A DNA stretch of 64,000 bases from Nageia nagi. Taxonomy: Eukaryota; Pinophyta. Location: assembly GCA_050084985.1 (NCBI GenBank), contig JBITNC010000001.1, positions 56,544,001 to 56,608,000 of the forward strand, given 5' to 3'. Position numbers and translations under genes: made by a program. The notes beneath the pieces were generated by a model, which did not search any database, was not told where the DNA came from, and worked only from the letters and a program-made list of their open reading frames with translations. The stretch's first letter is position 1. Every line of letters starts with the position of its first letter. Shown here one piece after another: positions 10,476 to 22,189 of this stretch.

Positions 10476-12705
10476 TGTTGGTCTTCGAGTGACACTGAGA
10501 GGGGGGGGTGAATCAGTGTATATAAAAATAATCAATTTAACCTTATTAAATAAAGATAGATTAAAAGCTAGAGAAAAATGAGTAAGCACACCAGTACATC
10601 ACACAACACCACATGTAACGAGGTTCACCAGATTGGATACATCCCCGAAAATGACTGCTTGGACACCAATCTAAATCCAGCCATTAAAGAAAGCTTACAG
10701 ATTCACAGCACCAATGTGAAGGGTAGCACCAACTACCACTTTGAGAAATAGCAGCACCTACTGCTTGGAGCACCAACTCCAGCTCTCAAGCACCCTCTTG
10801 AGACAACATTCAAAAAGGATGAAAGAATATAGTTCTAGAAGACCCTCAATGGTCTAGCTCTAATGCTCACTGTTCATTCTCTGCACATAGCTCCAAAGTA
10901 ACACAGTTAAATAATCACTATACTCTCTGCATATTCGTTTACTCACTTCACCTTCTCCGGATACTCCCCACTTCCACGCTATTCCCTCCTCTCATAGAGC
11001 TCTACTCGCACATCTCATCACTCACACTTGCCTCCACTCCGACCCTTCACTATGCACTCTTCTCTCTTCGTGCACACTTCTCAATCATGAATTCACTCTT
11101 CACATTTTTCTTTCATACACAAGAAAAATGTTACGCATCAAGAAAAAACCCCGAGAAACTGTTCCTATCATGACATGTTATCAAAAACAAACTAAAAAGG
11201 AATCCTTGTTTGTAACTGCTCCTGCACCAAAGGGAGTTCACTATCTGAGTCTGCAACTGCTGTAACTGACGAATGCTCCTATTGCTCAAATAGATTTGTT
11301 CAGACACGTATAGCTCTTCCTCCACTGATTTTGGAGATTTGACAGTATCTAATTATTTCTGATAATCCCGGACTCTTTTCTTCTTCATAATGATATTTCT
11401 GATAATCCGGACTCTTTTCTTCTTCATAATGATATTTCTGATAATCCCAGACTCTTTTCTTCTTCATAATGGTATTTCTGATAATTCCCAAACTCTTTAT
11501 TGTATACACCATGATGTCATCATCTTCGAACTCTGAAAGTAGAGTAAAACTAGCTTACCGGATATTTATTGTATACACCATGATGTCATCATCTCTGGAC
11601 TCTGGAAGTAGAGTAAAATGCTTCCCGCATGATGTCATCATCTCCAGACTCTTATCTTCGCACTTTTATCTCCGGACTTTTATCACCGCACTTTTATCTT
11701 TGCACTTTTATCTTCGAACTTTTATCTCCGGACTTTTATCACCGCACTTTTATCTTCGCACTTTTATCTCCGGACTTTTATCTCCGGACTTTTATCTCCG
11801 GACTTTTATCACCGCACTTTTATCTTCGCACTTTTGTCTCCGGACTTTTATCTCCGGACTTTTATCACCGCACTTTTATCTTCGCACTTTTGTCTTCGGA
11901 CTTTTATCTTCGGACTTTTATCACCGCACTTTTATCTTCGCACTTTTATCTCCGAACTTTTATCTCTCCGGACTTTTATCACCGCACTTTTATCTTCGCA
12001 CTTTTGTCTCCGACTTTTATCTCCGAACTTTTATCACCGCACTTTTATCTTCGTACTTTTGTCTCCGACTTTTATCTCCGGACTTTTATCTCCGGACTTT
12101 TATCACCGCACTTTTATCTCCGGACTTTTATCTCCGGACTTTTATCTCCGGACTTTTATCACCGCACTTTTATCTTCGCACTTTTATCTCCACACTTTTT
12201 AATCACCCCTTGCTGACCTCATCATCTCCGGAACCCGATTTCATTCAAAAATGTGAACATCGTTCTTCCCATGATGTCATCTTCATGCTTCCGGAATGCT
12301 CTACTCATTTTCTCCTGAACCCAATTTTTTTTTTTTTTACAACTCTCACCTTCTCCGGAACCCGGACTTTTCAACAACTCTCACCTTCTCCGGAACCTGG
12401 ATTTTTCACAACTCTCACCGTCTCCGAAACCTGGATTTTTCACAACTGAGCTTTATCATTGAGCTTTATCATTTCATTCTGGAACGTCATCACTTCATTT
12501 TGGAGGCCTGCTTATCTGCTCTAGAAAACTCCCGGGGATCTTAAAATACACTCATACTACTGTGCGAAGACATAGCCAAAACCACATGTTGACAACAATG
12601 ACAATCACACATTCTCAACAATCTCCCCCTTTGGAATTGTTGGCAACACCACTTGATCAGACACCAGCATCAGGACTTTTCTCTCCCCCTTTGTCAATAA
12701 TAACA
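10476..12705 (-). repeat. Copia LTR (3' LTR in element sense), 2230 bp
   Basis: It starts TGTTGG and ends TAACA on the plus strand, and matches 17992-20238 throughout. The end was placed where the two copies stop agreeing: internal DNA follows here, LINE DNA follows the other copy. Inside are three repeat fields: about 40-bp units ending in CTTCTTCATAATG at 11357-11480, the 14-bp array at 11648-12201, and about 35-bp units containing CTCACC and CCGGAACC at 12340-12440. Confidence 0.9.
11648..12201 (-). repeat. 14-bp tandem repeat array inside the lower LTR
   Basis: About 39 units of a 14-mer such as CTTTTATCTCCGGA, with variants CACCGCA and TTCGCA at the end of the unit. Three-unit (42-bp) higher-order blocks recur. 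On the element's sense strand every unit reads GATAAAAG plus a variable half. Because three units are 42 bp, a multiple of three, the array stays open in all three plus frames and yields false open frames of 122-326 codons, all reading permutations of the same LLSPDFYLRTFIS-like phrase. Confidence 0.9.
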
Positions 12706-12735
12706 AAGGGCATTTACAGACTCCCCCTGAGTCCA
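12706..12735 (-). other. Candidate polypurine tract of the copia element
   Basis: On the sense strand the purine run AGGGGGAG (plus 12721-12728) lies 15 bases before the 3' LTR. Priming tracts usually touch the LTR, so either the LTR is about 15 bp longer at this end or priming is offset. The other LTR copy does not extend into this sequence, and the target-duplication evidence supports the boundary used. Confidence 0.45.
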
Positions 12736-12850
12736 TACATTACATTCTCAAGAAATCAGTAGTATTCATACAAGAACAAGATACACAAAAGCAATACAGG
12801 AAGGAAAAAAAATTAAACACTCCCCCTGAGAATGTGACGTCCAGAACTAG

Positions 12851-14107
12851 CTAATGCTTGGGAAGGACAACAACTCCTAGCTTGTTTCGAAGATTTTTGA
12901 AGACGTCTTTGGGCAAAGGCTTTGTAAAGATGTCTGCTACTTGCTCTGTGGTTGGAACGAAATCCAATTGTACTTCTCCTTGCGCCACTCTTTCTTTTAG
13001 AAAGTGATATCTGATTGCAATATGCTTTGTTCGTGAGTGCATAACAAGATTTTTTGATATATTGATTGCACTTGTGTTATCACAAAGAACTGATATGGGC
13101 TCGTTAATCTCTATACCAAAATCTTTTAGCATCTGCTTCATCCATAGAATCTGTGTGCAGCAAGAAGTTGCTGCTATATACTCTGCTTCTGCTGTAGATA
13201 GGGATACTGAGTCTTGCTTTTTACTGTGCCAGCTAACAAGATTATTACCCAAATAAAATGCTCCTCCACTGGTGCTCTTCCTATCATCCACGCATCCTGC
13301 CCAGTCTGCATCTGAAAAGGCACTAAGTGTAAGGTCCTTTCCTCTAGGATACCATAAACCATATTCTACTGTACCTTTGAGATATCTAAATATTCTTTTT
13401 ACTGCAGTAACATGTGTTTCTTTGGGATTTGCTTGAAATCGAGCAACCATACATACTGCTTGAAGAATATCCGGTCTAGTAGCTGTCAAATATAATAAAC
13501 TTCCAATCATTGACCTGTATTGTGTTTGATCTACTGTTGGTGCTTTATCATCCTTGCTTAATTTGCAGTCTATCGTCATAGGGGTGCTCACAGGTTTACA
13601 GTCTTCCATGGTAAACTTCTTCAGCATCTCCTTAACATACTTGGTTTGAGAAATGAACATGCCATTCTTCAACTGATTGATTTGTAAACCAAGAAAAAAT
13701 GCAAGCTCACCTATCATAGACATCTCGAATTCTGTTTGCATGTTGTCAGCAAGATTTTTACATAGCTCATTCTTGCTTCCTCCAAAAATTATATCATCTA
13801 CATAGACAACAACAATTAGCTGATTTTCCTTTTCTGATTTAATGTATAAATTGCTATCCACCATTCCTTTTCTAAAGCCTTGCTGCTGAAGATATGTATC
13901 AAGTCTAGAGTACCATGCTCGAGGTGCCTGTTTTAAACCATACAGAGCCTTCTTTAGTTTGCATACTAGATTAGGATTCTCTCCCAATTGGAAACCATAT
14001 GGTTGTTCAATATAAACTTCTTCCTCAATTTTGCCATTTAGAAAGGCTGATTTTACGTCCATTTGATAAACTGTGAAGTCTTTATACACTGCAAAAGCTA
14101 AAAACAT
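12851..14107 (-). pseudogene. Copia pol: reverse transcriptase and RNase H (open for 418 codons)
   Basis: Carboxy-terminal half of the copia polyprotein, which makes cDNA in the particle and removes the RNA strand. Counting from the first in-frame Met: VYQMDVKSAFLNG (RT motif A, Asp near 17), ALYGLKQAPRAWY at 54-66, YVDD at 102-105 (catalytic), SDADWAG with RNase H Asp268, AEAEY at 306-310, CDNTSAI with Asp343, and ADIFTKPL near 391-398. All key residues are present and the frame is unbroken. That Met is not a real start: gag-pol is one frame upstream, closed here by a TAA at 14117-14119 where Glu is expected. The stop codon lies about 145 bp before the LTR. Plus-strand frames here are shadows. 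Confidence 0.93.
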
Positions 14108-14594
14108 GCGAATAGCTTATAATCTAGCCACAGGTGCAAACGTTTCTTCAAAATCAATTCCTTCAACTTGAGCATATCCCTTGCAGACAAGTCTAGCTTT
14201 ATTTCGAACCACTATCCCATCTTCATTCAACTTATTGCGAAAAAACCCACTTTATGCCAATCACATTTTTGTTGGCTGGTCTAGGAACGAGTTCCCATGT
14301 TTTATTCTTTTCAATTTGAGTGAGTTCTTCCTCCATTGCTTTCATCCAGCTTTTATCTTGGCTAGCTTCTAAGACATTTTTAGGCTCTATATTGGATAGG
14401 AGAGAATAGGTGCTTGAAACCCCTCTGCGAGTTTGGATGCCTGTATGAAACTCACCGATGATTTACTTTTGTGGATGATCCTTATGCCATCTTTTTGGTG
14501 GAGTTTTTGAATTTTCATCTTCTTCCGCCTCACTTTCTGAAACACTGTTTGGGTTACTTGGCGAATTTGAATCTTCTGGTTTCTTTACTTGTGA
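14108..14594 (-). pseudogene. Copia pol linker with frameshift and stops, amino end of RT
   Basis: Connects integrase to RT. Readable phrases include AMEEELTQIEKNKTWELVP and IGIKWVF, which open the copia RT domain. A run of six A at 14241-14246 (plus) holds one base more than the frame allows and shifts it. Stops in the otherwise continuous frame are TAA at 14463-14465 and TAA at 14117-14119, both explicable as C-to-T or G-to-T changes from sense codons. Confidence 0.85.
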
Positions 14595-15266
14595 TTACTG
14601 TACAGGAGGCTTAGATTTGTTTTTATTCTTTTTGTCTTCTTCAATTGAATCTTGATAGGCAGGAAGATCATCATCATCATTTCTCTTGGGAAGATCTCTT
14701 TGCTCATCAACACGAACATTAGAACTATCAATGATTGTTTTTGTCCTTTTATTGTAACACCTGTATGCTTTGCTCTTCGAATAGTAACCAAGAAAGATGC
14801 CTTCATCAGATCTATCCTCAAACTTTCCTAAATTTTCTTCTATTCTCTTGATATAGCATTTACTGCCAAAGATTTTGAAGTGCCTCACTGTAGCTTTTCT
14901 TCCAAACCATAATTCATATGGTGTTCTGTCCTCATGTGGTCGCATCATACATCTATTTTGAATATGCACTGCAGTATGCACTGCTTCTTTCCAGAACCTA
15001 TCAGCAACCTTGCTTTCTATCAGCATGGTTCGAGCCATTTCTTGTACTGCTCTATTTTTTCTTTCGACTACTCCATTTTGTTGTGGAGTTCTTGCTGCAG
15101 AGAATTGTCTTTTAATTCCGTGTTGTATGCAAAACTCAGAAAACTCATCAGAAGTGAACTCACCTCCTCTGTCTGAGCGAAGACATTTAATTCTCCTTTC
15201 CATCTGATTTTCTACTTGATTTTTAAATGCTTTGAACATTTCAAACGCTTCAGATTTATGTTTCAA
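14595..15266 (-). pseudogene. Copia pol: integrase core, second half
   Basis: Second part of the rve integrase domain, which joins cDNA ends to target DNA. LRSDRGGEF supplies the middle catalytic Asp (residue 32 of this frame) and QQNGVVERKN the Glu (68), 35 residues apart as expected for a D-D-35-E enzyme. FLGYYSKSKAYRCYN then marks the GKGYF-like tail. The frame is separated from the first half only by the single stop at 15270-15272 and is in the same phase. It ends at TAA 14595-14597 in an acidic and lysine-rich linker. Confidence 0.9.
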
Positions 15267-15269
15267 AAA

Positions 15270-15961
15270 TTACACCCAAGTCATTCTTGAATAATCATCT
15301 ATGAACAGAATAAAATACTTATCTCCATTGACGCTTTGTGTTCGCATTGGTCCGCATAGGTCGGTGTGTATGATTTCCAATGGTCTGCTGGTGTGATATT
15401 CTTTCACTTTGAACTTTGCTCGAGTTTGCTTTCCCCTTTGGCATGAATCACAAATATCATTTGCTGGTTTGCTGATATTGGGCATATCTCTTACTGCTCC
15501 TTTTGAGCAGATGTTCATCAAGTTTTTAAAATAGATGTGTCCCAATCTCTTATGCCATAGCCAATCATCACTCTCCTTGCCTAGAATACATGATCCTTCT
15601 GAAATATCTGATAAGGTGTATAAATTACCACAGGTTTTTGTACCAACTGCTACAAGTCTACCACTATTTGCCCTTCGGATCTCACAGCCATGCTTTTTGA
15701 AAATTACATCATGTCCTTTGTCACATATTTGACTGACGCTCAACAAATTATGCTTCAGTCCCACAACAAATAATACCTCTTCAGATATGATGTTTCCGTC
15801 ATTTATTTTGACTGTCCCTTTACCGATAATCTGTGCACCATCATTGTTTCCAAATCTTACTGACCCACCTTCATATTCCTGTAGTTTTTGAAATTTCTTC
15901 TTGTCACCTGTCATGTGACTTGAGCATCCGTTGTCTAATATCCATGGTGATGGTTTGTCTT
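15270..15961 (-). pseudogene. Copia pol: protease end, GAG-pre-integrase and integrase first half
   Basis: The frame reads through a retroviral-type aspartic protease and into integrase. The protease site reads LDNGCSSHMTG at about 15925-15960, with Asn where copia proteases normally have Ser or Thr (DSG). From the first Met at 15914: KHNLLSVSQ at 54-62, the HHCC zinc finger (H121, H126, C155, C158), then HTDLCGP with catalytic Asp185. The frame stops at TAA 15270-15272 after DDYSRMTWV; the next 223 codons continue in the same phase, so this is one nonsense mutation. The region is in phase with gag. Confidence 0.9.
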
Positions 15962-16130
15962 GAGCTTTTAATGCTGTTTGAACGATTAAGGACTCTTTAT
16001 CCTCTTGGAGTTTCTCCTTTTCTTTTCAGACTTGTTTTACTTTTATTTTAGCTTCTTGTTTTTTATTATTCTTTTCTACTTCCTGTGGATGACTGCTCTG
16101 AAACTGTTTATTCTATCTTATGGAAGGAAA

Positions 16131-17927
16131 TTATCTCGGTGGAAAGAACCTCATGCCATGATTATTTCTACAGAATCTGGCAATGTGTCCATATTCATGA
16201 TAGTTGTAACACTCAACAGGATACTCCATTAGTGGGCCGAATGCATTCCTAGTAACAAATGTTCTTGGAGTGATATTATACTTACATTCAGAAATTTTGT
16301 GTCCATACGCATTACATTTGAAACAATATCCATTGAAGGGATGGATGTATCTGTTATATTGCTGAGTACTTCTTGGTCTTGCATAGGGTCTTCTTCTGGA
16401 ATGCACTTGAGTGAAGCCATCATCCTCTAGTCCTGAGCTATCTTCCTTCTTCTTGGTTTCTTTTATGTTTTCCCTTTTTATGTCATTGGAAGATTGTCCT
16501 TGTTCATATCCCAGACCAGATTTATCAGAAAACATTCTTTGACTGTTAATGATTTCACTGAGTTTAGTCGATCTTCCTTCTAGATATTCAAAAGAGCTGA
16601 TTTTCTTGGTGACTTCCTCTAGTTGCATACGTAGCCCAGTTATTTCCTCTTCAAGCTTACTGGAATTTTTAACTTTCATAAGAAGCTGTTCCTCCAAACT
16701 CTCATTTATCCTCTTAGATTCTTCCACTTCTATTTTTAAGGTTTCTATAATATTACTTGCATCATCAAACCTTTTTAAGAGTTTCTTTTTTTTCTTTACT
16801 TCTTTATTCAGTTCATTCAATGCTGTTATTAGTTCTTCTTCAAGATCAATCTCAATCTCACAGTCATTTTCTTCATCTGTCTCTTCCTTTTTATGTTCTT
16901 GGGCATTTTGATTATCTTCATTCAGTTTCTCTTCAAATGCCATAAATAATGCTTCATTGTATTCTTTTTCTGATTCATTACTGGAATCATCATCAGTGGA
17001 GCCTTTATTTCTAGATATGAAGCTCTGTCTATTTGACCTTCTATTTTGAGCATGAGATTTCATTTTGTGGTTTTTCTTAAGATATGATTCTTGATCATCT
17101 TTATCAGTTTTTCTATATGGACATTTTGAAATGAAATGACCAATACCACCACAATTAAAACATTTAAACGGCAGCTTGCCTTGATATTTACCTGTTCCTC
17201 TTTTTAGCTTTCTAACAAAATTTGCTTCTGCTCCATCAGATTGTTCCTCATCGTCAGAATCTATTTTGGCTTTGGTACTATTATTGGCTTTAAACGTTGC
17301 CTCCTTTTCTGAATGTTTTGCTTTTTCGATCCTCATTTCATAAGCAGTCAGTGATCCATGCATTTCATCCATGCTGAAAGTTTTCAAATCTTTTGCTTCT
17401 TCAATAGCAGACACCTTTGAATCAAAACGAGATGTGAGAGATCTTAGTACCTTTTTCATGATGACATGATCTTCGATTTCTTCCCCAAGACCTCTAATTG
17501 CATTAGTAATTTCATTTACTCTCAACATGTATGCTTCGATGGTTTCATCTTCATTCATCTTTAGAACTTCGAATTGAGCTCTATGAGTTTGGAGTTTTGC
17601 TTCCTTGACTTTATCATCTCCTTCATGAATGCTCTTCAACTTATTCCATATTTCTTTTGCAGATTTGCATGCCATAACTTTCACCAGTTCACTGTCCACA
17701 AGACCACACATTAGAGCATTTCTTGCTTTTGCATCACATTCAAATGCCTTTCTTTCTACTTCATCTGATGGACCTGTAGGGGGAGGAGTGTAACCCCTTT
17801 TAACAGCATCCCAAGTACCAAAACCCAATGCACTGAGATAAGTCTTCATTCGAATTTTCCAGAAAGCATAATTGTTTCCATCAAAGAGAGGTGCCTTGTT
17901 AGATGAGAAACCTTCTCTGCTTGCCAT
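16131..17927 (-). pseudogene. Copia Gag (598 codons, UBN2-type, three zinc knuckles)
   Basis: Capsid and nucleocapsid polyprotein that packages element RNA. The Met at 17927 is the first start after the primer site (17972-17989). Order: LFDGNNYAFWKIRM near 14-27 (typical copia Gag start), UBN2-like helices to about 200, CCHC knuckle CFNCGGIGHFISKC near 256-269, an acidic and lysine-rich coiled-coil at about 375-465, a second knuckle CFKCNAYGHKISEC near 535-548 and a third CYNYHEYGHIARFC near 572-585, where the second Cys is Tyr. After the TAA at 16131-16133 the same phase continues into protease with two further stops (TAG 16113-16115, TGA 16026-16028). The stop at 16131 therefore looks mutational, and gag-pol was probably one frame. 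Confidence 0.9.
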
Positions 17928-17971
17928 AGTGCCACTACCAGGATCTCCTTAGCTGTTATAGCCTAAGTAGG

Positions 17972-17989
17972 AACTTGGCTCTGATACCA
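17972..17989 (-). other. Primer-binding site, initiator-Met tRNA type
   Basis: On the minus strand the bases just inside the LTR read TGGTATCAGAGCCAAG, the standard plant copia site pairing with the 3' end of initiator methionine tRNA. It lies two bases from the LTR end at 17992 and fixes the element's orientation. Confidence 0.92.
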
Positions 17990-17991
17990 AT

Positions 17992-20238
17992 TGTTGGTCT
18001 TCGAGTGACACTGAGAGGGGGGGGGTGAATCAGTGTATATAAAAATAATCAATTTAACCTTCTTAAATAAAGATAGATTAAAAGCCAGAGAAAAATGAGC
18101 AAGCACACCAGTACATCACACAACACCACATGTAACGAGGTTCACCAGATTGGCTACATCCCCGAAAATGACTGCTTGGACACCAATCCAAATCTAGCCA
18201 TTAAAAAAAGCTTACAGATTCACAGCACCAACTGTGAAGGGTAGCACCAACTACCACTTTGAGAAATAGCAACACCTACTGCTTGGAGCACCAACTCCAG
18301 CTCTCAAGCACCCACTTGAGACAACATTCAAAAAGGATGAAAGAATACAGTTCTAGAAGACCCTCAATGGTCTAGCTCTAATGCTCACTGTTCATTCTCT
18401 GCACACAGCTCCAAAGTAACACAGTTAAACAATCACTATACTCTCTACATATTCGTTTGCTCACTTCACCTTCTTCGGATACTCCCCACTTCCACGCTAT
18501 TCCCTCCTCTCACAGAGCTCTACTCGCACATCTCATCACTCACACTTGCCTCCACTCCGATCCTTCACTATGCACTCTTCTCTCTTCGCGCACACTTCTC
18601 AATCATGAATTCACTCTTCACATTTTTCTTTCATACACAAGAAAAATGTTACGCATCAAGAAAAACCCCTGAGAAACTGTTCCTATCATGACACATTATC
18701 AAAAATAAACTGAAAAGGAATCCTTGTTTGTAACTGCTCCTGCACCAAAGGGAGTTCACTATCTGAGTCTGCAACTGCTGTAACTGACGAACGCTCCTAT
18801 TGCTCAAATAGATTTGTTCAGACATGTATAGCTCTTCCTCCACTGATTTTGGAGATTTGACAGTATCTAATTATTTCTGATAATCCCGGACTCTTTTCTT
18901 CTTCATAATGATATTTATGATAATCCTGGACTCTTTTCTTCTTCATAATGATATTTCTGATAATCCCAGACTCTTTTCTTCTTCATAATGGTATTTTTGA
19001 TAATTCTGAACTCTTTATTGTATACACCATGATGTCATCATCTCCGGACTCCGAAAGTAGAGTAAAACTAGCTTACCGGATATTTATTGTATACACCATG
19101 ATGTCATCATCTCCGGACTCTGGAAGTAGAGTAAAATGCTTCCCGCATGATGTCATCATCTCCGGACTCTTATCTCTGCACTTTTATCTCCAGACTTTTA
19201 TCACCGCACTTTTATCTTCGCACTTTTGTCTTCGAACTTTTATCTCCGGACTTTTATCACCGCACTTTTATCTTCGCACTTTTATCTTCGAACTTTTATC
19301 TCCGAACTTTTATCTCTGGACTTTTATCACCGCACTTTTATCTTCGCACTTTTGTCTCCAGACTTTTATCTCCGAACTTTTATCACCGCACTTTTATCTT
19401 CGCACTTTTGTCTTCGAACTTTTATCTCCGGACTTTTATCACCGCACTTTTATCTTTGCACTTTTATCTCCGAAATTTTATCTCCAGACTTTTATCTCTG
19501 GACTTTTATCACCGCACTTTTATCTTCGCACTTTTGTCTTCGGAATTTTATCTCCGGACTTTTATCACCGCACTTTTATCTTCGCACTTTTTTCTCCGGA
19601 CTTTTATCTCCGAACTTTTATCTCCAGACTTTTATCTCCGGACTTTTATCACCGCACTTTTATCTTCGCACTTTTATCTCCGGACTTTTATCTCCGGACT
19701 TTTATCACCGCACTTTTATCTTCGCACTTTTATCTCCGCACTTTTTAATCACCCCTTGCTGACCTCATCATCTCCGAAACCTGGTTTCATTCAAAAATGT
19801 GAACATCGTTCTTCCTGTGACATCATCTTCATGCTTCCGGAATGCTCTACTCATTTTCTCCGGAACCCGGTTTTTTTTTTTTTTACAACTCTCACCTTCT
19901 CCGGAACCCGGACTTTTCAACAACTCTCACCTTCTCCGGAACCCGGATTTTTCACAACTCTCACCGTATCCGGAACTCGGATTTTTCACAACTGAGCTTT
20001 ATCATTTCATTCTGGAACGTCATCACTTCATTTCGGAGGCCTGCTTATCTGCTCTAGAAAACTCTCGGGGATCTTAAAATACACTCATACTACTGTGCGA
20101 AGACATAGCCAAAACCACGTGTTGACAACAATGACAATCACACATTCTCAACAATCTCCCCCTTTGGAATTGTTGGCAACACCACTTGATCAGACACCAG
20201 CATCAGGACTTTTCTCTCCCCCTTTGTCAACAATAACA
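17992..20238 (-). repeat. Copia LTR (5' LTR in element sense), 2247 bp
   Basis: Matches 10476-12705 with scattered substitutions and 17 bp more length, the array being two units longer. Ends are TGTTGG and TAACA on the plus strand. It should contain the element promoter on the minus strand; no single TATA box could be chosen with confidence. Confidence 0.9.
19167..19746 (-). repeat. 14-bp tandem repeat array inside the upper LTR
   Basis: About 41 units of the same 14-mer found at 11648-12201, with independent unit-level changes and a slightly different order of CTCCGGA, CACCGCA and TTCGCA variants. The plus-strand open frames of 178-282 codons over this interval are by-products of the repeat period, not genes. 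Confidence 0.9.
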
Positions 20239-21568
20239 ATTGGATGGAAAGGGAAAATATTGATTTATGTATCAAGAACCCTCCTTATTAAACATATGCT
20301 CCAAAGTACACCCATATATAATATACTTTTATTTAATATGCCAAACTCTATTGCAAGTAAAATTGATAAAGTTTGCAAAAAGTTTCTTTGGGACAATGAT
20401 GGAGAAAGGAAAAAATTTTCTCTAATGGCATGGAACAAGTTATGTAGAGAAAATATTAGATGCAGCCTTGGTATGAGAAGAATGAAGCATTTGAATGTAG
20501 CTTTAAGAGCTAAAATGGTTTATAAATTGGCTATAGAAGAGGATAGGGAATGGATCAAGATTTGTAAAGCAAAATATCTTAATAATAGAAACCACTTCCT
20601 TAGGGTGGAAAAAACCATATGGCTCTCCTTTTTGGAATTGTATTATCAAACTCAAAGACTAGATTGGGAAGAAAGTAAAATGGGAAGTAGGGAATGGAAG
20701 TAATATATACTTTTGGAAGGATCACTAGATCAAAAGGTAAACTGTTAATCTCCTTCAAAAATTTGAGACAATGTGCTTTATGGTATAAAACTAGACAAGG
20801 AGAAATGCTAAGTTATTACTACTCTAGTGGCATATTCTAGAACATCCTCAAGTGGAGGTGAGAAATAAAATCTCCCAACTCTTAGAAGAGATTAAGGCTA
20901 GCATAATTATAGTATGAGTGGAGAGAGATAAACTTGTTTGGACAATATCAAAGAAAGGTGATTTCAATATCAAATATGTTATAAATCTACTAACAAATGA
21001 TCATAAGTATGTAGAGGAGGACTTGTGGAAGAAGGTATGGAAAAATGGTCTCACACATAAGATTACCTTCTTCATGTGGATCCTTTCCCACAATAAGCTT
21101 AACAAAATTGAAAACTTGAAGAAGAAAGGGACGATAATCCCAATTAAGTATTTTTTTTTATGTCAAGAACAAGAAGAATCTAGAAACCATATATTCTTAC
21201 ACTACACTTTTGCTACAAAAATATGACATGAAATTAGAAGAAAATGTAATTCCATAGGAGCACTTCCAAAGAGGATCTCAAATTGGATTATACAATGGAA
21301 ACCAAATAAAGGTAACCAATATGTGAAAAAAGCTTGGTATTTTATGCTAGTCCATACCTTATGGAAACTATGGAAAGAAAGAAATGAAAGAACCTTCAAT
21401 GGGAAAGCTAAGAAAGCCAGTGAGGTATTTAGAACAAATATTGTAAGAGAAAAGGAAAATTATGTGACATGTGTAAGAGAAAAGAGTAACACAAAGGAAA
21501 AGCAAACCAAGATGGATGATGGGGAAGCTCTGGGGGTGTTTTCTAAAAATCTAACTCCTTTTTTATAA
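20239..21568 (+). pseudogene. LINE reverse transcriptase, downstream part with RVT zinc-binding domain
   Basis: Continues the LINE cut at 10475. First comes the post-polymerase region (WKGKILIYVSRTLLIKHML, then STPIYNILLFNMP and KFLWDNDGERKKFSLMAW). A frame change near 20690 is followed by FWKDH. At 20918-21226 lies the zf-RVT domain: DKLVWTISKKGDFNIKYV, then KITFFMWILSHNKL, then FLCQEQEESRNHIFLHYTFA with the C-x-H-x3-H-like spacing of the family. A further open frame at 21323-21568 (WKLWKERNERTFNGKAK) is the usual tail. Against full-length relatives about 60-80 residues are missing around the copia insertion point. No poly(A) tail was seen after 21568. Confidence 0.85.
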
Positions 21569-22189
21569 TCCTCTATGGCTTTTTAGTAGTTTCAAATTGT
21601 TGAATTATTTGGTTCTATTAAGGATGGAAAAGGTGGTATCTATTATGAGCTTGTGAAGGTTTCTAATGGTATCCCCAGTCAAGCAAAGATTTGGTTGACT
21701 CAACGTTGAAGGTGGGCTATTTGAGATGCCATATAGACTCATGGAATAATTAGAATTTAATTCCCTAGTCGTATTAACAAAAAGGGAGATGTCATATCAC
21801 AAGTTTTTTTATTATTTCTAAAGTGTGGGCTAATCAGACCCAAATTTTGTTTATTCTAAAAATCTAGAGGATCTATGACTTATCACGAGCCAAAGTGACT
21901 TCAGCATCTTATTTCATGAGGGAGGAAGTTGATGAGGATAGGATAATAAGATAACTAATTGATGTGTAATTATGATAAGTTAAGGAAAGAAAAATGGCAT
22001 GTTGGAAAAGAGCTACCAAGAGCTAAGTCTCCTTAAAATACTCACTATGCCCTAAAAGCTATAGTGAAGTGGTATCCAAGCATATAGAGCATTGAGTTTT
22101 TGAAGGTGCTAGAGGTGGTCATGAACATGGGAGGGGATTTATTTAGGGTGGAATTGAATAGAAAATGAGCAATAGGGTGATGTGGAATA
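21569..22189. other. No recognisable gene
   Basis: Plus-strand frames here read short unplaceable phrases with many stops. The stretch may be LINE 3' flank joined to the upstream part of the unknown coding region that follows. Confidence 0.4.

Larger units (their letters stand above)
10476..20238 (-). mobile_element. Ty1/copia retrotransposon with 2.2-kb LTRs, inserted in the LINE
   Basis: The element is complete in layout: LTRs at 10476-12705 and 17992-20238, a tRNA-iMet primer site beside the upper LTR, and gag, protease, integrase, reverse transcriptase and RNase H in copia order on the minus strand. Flanks are ATTAG (10471-10475) and ATTGG (20239-20243), a 5-bp target duplication with one mismatch. 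LINE coding resumes on the far side. The first 255 bases of the LTRs differ at about nine places, roughly 96% identity, so insertion is fairly recent compared with its surroundings. The single gag-pol frame carries seven in-frame stops and one frameshift (annotated below), so it is non-autonomous now. Confidence 0.92.

Noticed and set aside
11648-12201. CRISPR-like array
   Set aside because: Units are directly contiguous with no spacers, lie in LTRs, and the genome is plant nuclear.
11469-12544. Plus-strand open frames of 82-326 codons reading LLSPDFYLRTFIS-like repeats
   Set aside because: They are generated by the 14-bp repeat in the LTR, appear in all three frames with the same permuted sequence, and run antisense to the element.
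14918-17000. Several plus-strand frames of 60-120 codons
   Set aside because: They are shadows of the minus-strand copia gag-pol, which has the conserved domains.
18948-20077. Plus-strand open frames up to 282 codons in the second LTR
   Set aside because: Same repeat artefact as in the other LTR copy.
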